From: Woeseiaceae bacterium
GTDB lineage: Bacteria; Pseudomonadota; Gammaproteobacteria; Steroidobacterales; Woeseiaceae
Assembly: GCA_028277185.1 (NCBI GenBank)
Contig: JANQGQ010000025.1
Span: forward strand, 17,898-81,897
Length of the DNA stretch: 64,000 bases
Reading direction: 5' to 3'
Shown: positions 58,895-64,000 of the stretch, in pieces
Layout: each line of letters starts with the position of its first letter
Position numbering within the stretch: position 1 is the first letter of the stretch
The notes under the pieces: model-generated
Told to the model about the DNA's origin: nothing
Database searches by the model: none
What the model saw: only the letters and a program-made list of their open reading frames with translations
Program-made: the position numbers and the translations under genes

Positions 58895-60400
58895 GTGCCC
58901 CGAAGACTACTGATGGTGCTGGGCAACCAGCTCTTTCCTCCGGACCACGTGCGGGCGCTCGAGCCCGACGTCGTCTTCATGGCCGAGGACATCGGGCTGT
59001 GTACCTACGTGCGGCACCATCAGCAGAAGATCGTTCTGTTCCTGGCCGCCATGCGAAGCTACCGCGACGCCCTGACGGCGGCCGGCTTCGACATCGACTA
59101 TCGCGAGCTGGATGCCGACGACGAGCGCGGCTACGTCGAGCGGCTGGCCGAGGCCTGTCGGGCGCACGATTGCGAAGAACTCGTGCACTTCGAGATCGAA
59201 GACAAAGCCGTGGAAGAGGGGGTCGTTCGCTACGCCGAAGAGGCCGGGCTCAAGCGTGAGGAAGTTCAGTCGCCGATGTTTCTCTGCTCCCGGGAGGCGT
59301 TCGCCCGCTTCGCCCGCCGCCGGCAGCGCTTGCTCATGGCGGACTTTTACAAGCAGGAACGTCAGCGTCTCGGCCTCTTGCTCGACGGAGACGGGGGCCC
59401 CGAGGGCGGCCGCTGGAGCTACGACGAGGAGAACCGCAAGAAGCTGCCGCGCGGCGTCGAACCGCCGTCGGTAGAGCCGGCGCCGGCCGCGCCGCACGTC
59501 GACGATGTCAAGGCGCTGGTCAGTCGGCACTTCGGAGGACACCCCGGGGATGCGGACGGGTTCTGGTGGCCCACGACGCGCGAGCAGTCGCTCGAATGGC
59601 TCGACGACTTCGTCAGAAACCGGCTGGAGCGTTTCGGGCCTTACGAGGACGCCATGAGTACCCGCTCGGCGACGGTGTTCCACAGCGTCCTGTCGCCGCT
59701 GCTCAATCTCGGCCTGATTACGCCGGACGAGGTCGTCCGCCGCGTGCACGACGCCTACCGGGCCGGCAAGCGGTCTCTGCCGATTGCCGGCGTGGAGGGC
59801 TTTATCCGTCAGGTGATCGGCTGGCGCGAGTTCGTCCGCGGCGTATACCGCGAGCACAGCGACAGCATGGATCGCGACAATTTCTTCGGCCATCGGCGCG
59901 GCCTGACCGACGCCTGGTACGAGGGCAATACCGGCATCGTACCGCTCGACGACACGATCAGAACCGCACAGTCGCTCGGCTGGACGCACCACATCCCGCG
60001 CCTGATGGTGGTGGCGAACCTGATGACGCTGGCCGAAATCCACCCTCATGCCGCGCATCGCTGGTTCATGGAGATGTACGTGGACTCGTCGGAGTGGGTC
60101 ATGGGGCCGAACGTCTACGGCATGGGGCTGTTCAGTGCCGGCGGTTTGTTTGCCACGAAACCCTATATCTGCGGCTCCAACTACCTGAGGAAGATGAGCG
60201 ACTACGGCCAGGGCGACTGGTGCGACGTCGTCGACGGTCTCTACTGGCGGTTCATCGACCGGCATCGCGGGTTTTTCGCGGGCAATCCACGCCTGGCGCT
60301 GATGCCGCGCGCGCTGGACCGGCAGGCGCCGGAGCGGCTCGAGCGGATCTTCGCGGCGGCCGGGCGCTTCCTCGACACCCATACGAGGGAAAATGTCTAA
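58895..60400 (+). CDS. Bacterial cryptochrome/photolyase (FeS-BCP family) lacking the usual cluster cysteines
   Basis: 501 aa from GTG 58895. The N-terminal LLMVLGNQLFPPDHVRALEP and FMAEDIGLCTYVRHHQQKIV are the opening of the prokaryotic (6-4)-type cryptochrome/photolyase family, with SLPIAGVEGFIRQVIGWREF, THHIPRLMVVANLMTLAEIH and DSSEWVMGPNVYGMG in the FAD domain. The 4Fe-4S segment of relatives has cysteines in a MS.YC.GC pattern; here it is MSDYGQGDWCD, with only Cys426 and Cys443 nearby. FAD should bind, but the Fe-S cluster is probably absent. It repairs light damage to DNA or senses light. Confidence 0.9.
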   Translation: MPRRLLMVLGNQLFPPDHVRALEPDVVFMAEDIGLCTYVRHHQQKIVLFLAAMRSYRDALTAAGFDIDYRELDADDERGYVERLAEACRAHDCEELVHFEIEDKAVEEGVVRYAEEAGLKREEVQSPMFLCSREAFARFARRRQRLLMADFYKQERQRLGLLLDGDGGPEGGRWSYDEENRKKLPRGVEPPSVEPAPAAPHVDDVKALVSRHFGGHPGDADGFWWPTTREQSLEWLDDFVRNRLERFGPYEDAMSTRSATVFHSVLSPLLNLGLITPDEVVRRVHDAYRAGKRSLPIAGVEGFIRQVIGWREFVRGVYREHSDSMDRDNFFGHRRGLTDAWYEGNTGIVPLDDTIRTAQSLGWTHHIPRLMVVANLMTLAEIHPHAAHRWFMEMYVDSSEWVMGPNVYGMGLFSAGGLFATKPYICGSNYLRKMSDYGQGDWCDVVDGLYWRFIDRHRGFFAGNPRLALMPRALDRQAPERLERIFAAAGRFLDTHTRENV

Positions 60401-60406
60401 TATTTG

Positions 60407-60437
60407 TCAGGTTACGACCTGAAACAAACTTGTACAA
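60407..60437. promoter_or_regulatory. Two dyads upstream of the fasciclin gene
   Basis: TCAGGT-TACG-ACCTGA at 60407-60422 is a perfect 6-bp-arm dyad, and TTGTACAA at 60430-60437 is a perfect 8-bp palindrome. TTGTACA-type sites occur before light-induced genes controlled by MerR-like LitR/CarH proteins, and the neighbours here (photolyase, SOUL, SDR) fit such a regulon. The regulator itself is not in the window. Confidence 0.35.
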
Positions 60438-60521
60438 TCCTGACACCGAATCCCGGGACCGCACCGCTAACCTGAGCGTCGTAGTACCCCCCTATTAAAA
60501 ATGACGTTACAGGAGATCCCC

Positions 60522-61034
60522 ATGATTCGTTTCGCGAAAGAGATCGCGGTTGCCGCCATTGCGACGGCTGCGCTCGGTTCGGCGTCGGTTGCCGCCGCCG
60601 GCGACTATGGCAGCAATAGCAAGGCGAAGCCCGATATCGTCGACACGGCCGTAGCGGCCGGATCGTTCAACACGCTGGCCGCCGCGCTGGAAGCTGCCGA
60701 CCTGGTCGACACGCTGAAGGGCGACGGCCCGTTCACGGTTTTTGCCCCGACGGATGCCGCCTTCGCGGCGCTGCCCGCGGGCACGGTCGAGAGCCTTCTC
60801 AAGCCGGAGAACAAGGATCAGCTGGTTGCGGTTCTCACGTATCACGTAGTCGCGGGCAAAGTAGAGGCCGCTGACGTCGTGAAACTCGACAGTGCGACGA
60901 CCGTCAACGGCGCCGACGTCAGCATCGCCGCCGGCGACAGCGGCGTCACGGTCGACAACGCCAATGTCGTACAGACCGATATCATGGCAAGCAACGGCGT
61001 GATCCACGTCATCGACGCCGTGATTCTGCCGTAA
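60522..61034 (+). CDS. Fasciclin-domain exported protein
   Basis: 170 aa from ATG 60522, after an AGGAGATC site; ATG 60501 is in frame but has no such site. Signal peptide at residues 1-26 ([20 protein letters not shown]). The fasciclin (FAS1) domain has [20 protein letters not shown], the H1 motif [30 protein letters not shown] with the conserved YH, and the H2 motif [15 protein letters not shown]. Such proteins mediate adhesion or cell-surface contact. A perfect 12-bp stem-loop follows at 61046. Confidence 0.93.
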   Translation: MIRFAKEIAVAAIATAALGSASVAAAGDYGSNSKAKPDIVDTAVAAGSFNTLAAALEAADLVDTLKGDGPFTVFAPTDAAFAALPAGTVESLLKPENKDQLVAVLTYHVVAGKVEAADVVKLDSATTVNGADVSIAAGDSGVTVDNANVVQTDIMASNGVIHVIDAVILP

Positions 61035-61045
61035 GGTTCCGGCCC

Positions 61046-61076
61046 GATTGCCGGCGCTTCGAGTGCGCCGGCAATC
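61046..61076 (+). terminator. Stem-loop after the fasciclin gene
   Basis: GATTGCCGGCGC pairs perfectly with GCGCCGGCAATC across a 7-base loop. No T-run follows, so it may only weaken read-through into the SDR gene, whose ATG is 17 bases further. Confidence 0.55.
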
Positions 61077-61092
61077 CTTGCCGATACCCCAG

Positions 61093-61842
61093 ATGTTTGC
61101 CTGGAATGACCCGGACGCGGGGTTGAAGGTCGCCGTTTTCGGCAGCGGCGGCGGCATCGGTCGCGCCTTTGTCGCGGAGTTGGCGTCGCGGCCGGGCGTC
61201 CGGCGGGTTTATGCCTGTTCGCGAACCGCGGCCGGCGATGATTCCCAACCCGGCGCGGACTCGGTAACGAGAATTGCGACGGACGTTGGCAGCGAGGCAG
61301 CGCTTGAGAAGGCCGCCGCGGAAATCGACGGACCGCTCGACATGATCCTCGTCGCCAGCGGTGTCCTGCATACGCCGGAGGTCCGGCCGGAGCGCCGGTT
61401 GCGGGAGTTCGATCCCGACGCGATGCTGGAGATATACCGCGTCAACGCCGTCGCGCCGGCACTGGTCGCCAAGCATTTTCTCCCGAAACTCGACGGCGGG
61501 CGGCACACTGTCTTCGCTGCCCTGGCCGCACGGGTCGGCAGCATCGCCGACAACCGGCTGGGCGGCTGGCTGTCGTACCGCGCATCGAAGGCCGCGCTCG
61601 TGATGGCCCTCAAGACCATCGCCATCGAGCATGCGCGAAACCGCCCGACATCCCTCGTCGTCGGACTGCATCCCGGCACCGTGGACACGCCGCTGTCGCG
61701 GCCGTTCTCGGGCCGGGTTCCGAAAGACAAGCTGTTCTCGCCGGAACAGTCGGTCCGCTACCTGCTGGACGTCGTCGACCGACTGACGCCCGCGGACACA
61801 GGCGGTCACTTCGCCTGGGACGGCTCGCGGATCGAGTATTAA
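61093..61842 (+). CDS. Short-chain dehydrogenase, C-factor-like
   Basis: 249 aa from ATG 61093. VAVFGSGGGIGRAFVAELA is the cofactor motif (GxxxGIG), DMILVASGVLHTPEVRPE is the NAG-equivalent strand, and LSYRASKAALVMALK has the catalytic Tyr and Lys. VVGLHPGTVDTPLSRPF is the family PG motif. It is related to the C-factor/csgA group of SDRs, often found in light-stress clusters. The fasciclin gene is upstream and the SOUL gene 16 bases downstream, with an ACAGGAGG site before it. Confidence 0.92.
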   Translation: MFAWNDPDAGLKVAVFGSGGGIGRAFVAELASRPGVRRVYACSRTAAGDDSQPGADSVTRIATDVGSEAALEKAAAEIDGPLDMILVASGVLHTPEVRPERRLREFDPDAMLEIYRVNAVAPALVAKHFLPKLDGGRHTVFAALAARVGSIADNRLGGWLSYRASKAALVMALKTIAIEHARNRPTSLVVGLHPGTVDTPLSRPFSGRVPKDKLFSPEQSVRYLLDVVDRLTPADTGGHFAWDGSRIEY

Positions 61843-61858
61843 CCACAGGAGGCCGAGG

Positions 61859-62527
61859 ATGGCAGCCGCTCGCACCAAACCCTTTACTCTCACGCTTGTG
61901 CTTGCTGTTGCCTGCCTGCTTACGGGAGCCCCGGCCATGGCCACGGAAGAACCGCACTACGATGTCGTCGCGAGCAACGACACGTACGAAATACGCCGCT
62001 ACGAGCCTTATATCGTGGCCGAGGTCGATATCGTTGCAGAGTCCGAACGTGAAGCGGGCAATCGTGCCTTCCGCATCCTCGCCGGGTACATATTCGGCGA
62101 CAACCGGTCCGGGCAACGCATGGAGATGACCGCCCCGGTAGAGACCACGGCGGGCGGCACCGGCGAAAAGATGGCAATGACCGCGCCCGTGGAGGCGACG
62201 GCGGCGGCGGACGGCTACACCTACGCGTTCGTCATGGAGCGGAAGTACAGCCTCGACACGCTTCCCGAGCCGCTCGACCCGCGAATCCGGATACGGGAAA
62301 AACCGGCCCGCTACGTCGCGGCCCTGCGTTTCTCAGGTTTTGCCAATGCACGACGTTACGAGAAGCACCGGCGCCAACTCGAGACGGCTCTCGATCTCGA
62401 CCGCATGCGGCGCCGCGGCGAATTCACGCTGGCGCGGTACGACGCTCCGTTCACGCCGCCGTTCATGCGCCGCAACGAGGTCCTGATCAACGTGGACTGG
62501 CGCCCCACGGCCGATCGACCCCGGTAA
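61859..62527 (+). CDS. SOUL heme-binding family protein, exported
   Basis: 222 aa. Signal peptide at residues 1-28 (LVLAVACLLTGAPAMAT). The mature part is the SOUL fold: YDVVASNDTYEIRRYEPYIV, AFRILAGYIFGDNRSGQRME, the duplicated MTAPV turns (MEMTAPVE and MAMTAPVE), YVAALRFSGFANARRYEKHR and ARYDAPFTPPFMRRNEVLI. SOUL/HBP proteins bind heme or tetrapyrroles; bacterial ones cluster with photolyases and light-response genes. It is linked to the SDR gene. Confidence 0.93.
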   Translation: MAAARTKPFTLTLVLAVACLLTGAPAMATEEPHYDVVASNDTYEIRRYEPYIVAEVDIVAESEREAGNRAFRILAGYIFGDNRSGQRMEMTAPVETTAGGTGEKMAMTAPVEATAAADGYTYAFVMERKYSLDTLPEPLDPRIRIREKPARYVAALRFSGFANARRYEKHRRQLETALDLDRMRRRGEFTLARYDAPFTPPFMRRNEVLINVDWRPTADRPR

Positions 62528-62645
62528 CGATTTCGCAACGCGAGAGAAAACCAATCTTCATCTTCCTGTAAATCGCCGTTCACGGTGATGGCTAAGACTT
62601 GGCCGGCTTTTTTTTCAAGAAAAGCCTACAACCAGGAGAAGAAGA

Positions 62646-64000
62646 ATGTCGAACAAGAACAGGGGCCTCAAGGTCGGTCTTGCTGCACTGCTGCCGGTCT
62701 TTATTGTGGCTTGTGAGGGCGATGACGGAACGCCGGGTGCGGTTGGCCCGACCGGACCCGCGGGTGCGGACGGCAACGCCGGCGCGAACGCGCTGGTCGT
62801 GCAAACAGAGTTGGCGCCCGGCAGCGCAAGCTGCCCGAACGGCGGCACACAGATCGATTCCGGGAGCGATATCGACGGTGACGGCGTGCTCGACGCCGAT
62901 GAGATTACCGATACCTCCTTCGTGTGCAACGCCGCCAGCGCGAGGGTTTTCAACCGGATCGCCTCGTTTCCGGTCTGCTCGCAGATCGACCCCGCCTGCG
63001 ACATCGAGGACGAAACGGCGGCCGAAATCGTGACGGCAAGCGCGGACGGCACGAAGCTCATCTACACGGACAGCCCGCGCGGTGTCGTCGGTTTCATCGA
63101 TCTGACCGATCCGGCAGCCCCGGTCGGTACGGGCACGACCGACGTGTCCGGCGAACCGACATCGGTCGCCGTGGCCGGGGATGTCGCGATCGTCGGCGTC
63201 AACACGTCGCCCGATTTCGTCAATCCGTCCGGCAACGTCGCCGTGGTCGACGTCGCGACGCAGGCGGTCGTCGGCACCGTGGCGCTCGCCGGACAGCCCG
63301 ATTCGGTCGCCGTGAGCCCGGACGGGGCCTACGCGGCCGTCGTCATCGAGAACGAGCGCGACGAGGATCTGGGCGACGGCAGGCCGCCGCAGCTGCCCGG
63401 CGGCAGTCTGCAAATCATCGACCTGAGCGGCCCGGTCGCGGGCTGGACGGCCTCGACCGTGGATCTCGCGGGCGTTGCCGATCTCTTCCCGACCGACCCG
63501 GAGCCCGAGTACGTCGACATCAACGACGACAACGTGGCGGTCGTGACGCTGCAGGAGAACAACCACATCGTGCTCGTCGATCTCCCGAGCGAAACCGTCA
63601 TCGGTGACTTCAGCGCCGGCTCCGTGGATCTCGACGGCATCGACGCCACGGAGGGCGAGGGCGATGCCGACAAGAACATCATCAGTCAGACCGAAATGCT
63701 GATGGCGGTTCCGCGCGAGCCTGACGGCGTTGCCTGGATCGACAACGAGCTGTTCGCAACGGCCGACGAGGGCGATCTCGACGGCGGCAGCCGCGGCTTC
63801 ACGATTTACAATACGAGCGGCGACGTCGTGTTCACGAGCGGTAATGCCAACGATCAGCTCACGGCGCGGCTCGGCCACTACCCGGACGAGCGCTCCGGCA
63901 ACAAAGGCAACGAGCCGGAGAACGCGGAGGTCGGCAGCTACGGCGGCGACAAGCTGCTGATCGTTGCGTCCGAGCGTTCCAGCGTGCTGTTCGTCTACGA
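62646..64000 (+). CDS. Secreted beta-propeller-like lipoprotein, 3' end outside the window
   Basis: The first 451 residues of a longer protein, from ATG 62646 with AACCAGGAGAAG upstream. The signal has a Cys lipobox (LLPVFIVACEGD). A short collagen-like stretch GTPGAVGPTGPAGADGNAGA follows, then a DUF7151-like unit (CPNGGTQIDSGSDIDGDG and DADEITDTSF). The remainder looks like a choice-of-anchor or phytase-like beta propeller (SVAVAGDVAIVGVNTSPD, SVAVSPDGAYAAVVIENE, YVDINDDNVAVVTLQENNHI). GGCTTTT/AAAAGCC forms a hairpin just before the ribosome site. It is probably surface exposed; the end is missing. Confidence 0.85.
   Translation, partial: MSNKNRGLKVGLAALLPVFIVACEGDDGTPGAVGPTGPAGADGNAGANALVVQTELAPGSASCPNGGTQIDSGSDIDGDGVLDADEITDTSFVCNAASARVFNRIASFPVCSQIDPACDIEDETAAEIVTASADGTKLIYTDSPRGVVGFIDLTDPAAPVGTGTTDVSGEPTSVAVAGDVAIVGVNTSPDFVNPSGNVAVVDVATQAVVGTVALAGQPDSVAVSPDGAYAAVVIENERDEDLGDGRPPQLPGGSLQIIDLSGPVAGWTASTVDLAGVADLFPTDPEPEYVDINDDNVAVVTLQENNHIVLVDLPSETVIGDFSAGSVDLDGIDATEGEGDADKNIISQTEMLMAVPREPDGVAWIDNELFATADEGDLDGGSRGFTIYNTSGDVVFTSGNANDQLTARLGHYPDERSGNKGNEPENAEVGSYGGDKLLIVASERSSVLFVY

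Overview
The window reads as chromosome of a high-GC gammaproteobacterium that respires aerobically and can oxidise hydrogen. The evidence is dense, mostly co-oriented operons with ATGA or GTGA overlaps; Kef, OmpW, DsrE, PEP-CTERM, DUF6502/DUF5666 and phosphate-selective-porin-type genes; and a complete uptake [NiFe]-hydrogenase locus. No rRNA or tRNA gene, intact insertion sequence or CRISPR array was recognised. No gene-free stretch reaches 300 bases, so the intergenic signals are listed individually. Family or genus cannot be fixed from this window.

Layout. 1-5.8 kb: a secreted protein cut by the left edge, a KefF/KefC-type pair, a small protein behind an array of 11-bp repeats, an amino-acid-type periplasmic binding protein, a small acidic exported protein and a lipoprotein alpha/beta hydrolase. 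5.8-8.1 kb: a lower-GC three-gene accessory module (TIGR04255-like plus two unknowns), followed by a decayed 3' end of a second copy of the upstream hydrolase gene. 8.3-27.2 kb: the hydrogenase region. It has a good sigma-54 promoter, then hyaA-hyaB-small membrane protein-hyaC, then hupD-hupF-hupG-hupH-hupI-hupJ-hupK-hypA-hypB-hypC-hypD-hypE-hypX-hoxA-sensor kinase-hypF and a small secreted Cys protein. The small subunit has the extra cysteines of oxygen-tolerant group 1d enzymes, and HypX offers a route to the CO ligand in air. 27.2-32 kb: superoxide dismutase, a porin-like protein and a two-domain M16 protease.

32-39.3 kb: a two-component system next to a four-gene operon (P-loop NTPase of unknown function, fused ABC exporter, alpha/beta hydrolase, OprP-type porin). 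TTTAG/CTTCA-type half-sites phased at 11 bp stand before both units, and a similar array lies near 3.2 kb. This looks like an undescribed regulated envelope or transport system and is the main candidate for something new. 39.3-44.6 kb: a patch of small, partly lower-GC genes (DUF2306, TonB-C-like, PEP-CTERM with a sigma-54-like promoter, DsrE, bacteriohemerythrin, lipoprotein, SUMF1-like lipoprotein), containing a short remnant of a second porin 3' end.

44.6-54.3 kb: a DUF5666/DUF6502 pair, an S9 peptidase, OmpW, a flavin reductase, a REC-PAS-GGDEF-EAL protein with its HPt partner, and class I aldolase. 54.4-64 kb: phosphatidylserine decarboxylase, a membrane protein, a membrane-anchored class III aminotransferase-like enzyme, an NDUFA9-like protein, a bacterial cryptochrome/photolyase, fasciclin, SDR and SOUL proteins (a set that fits a light or singlet-oxygen response), and a secreted lipoprotein running off the right edge.
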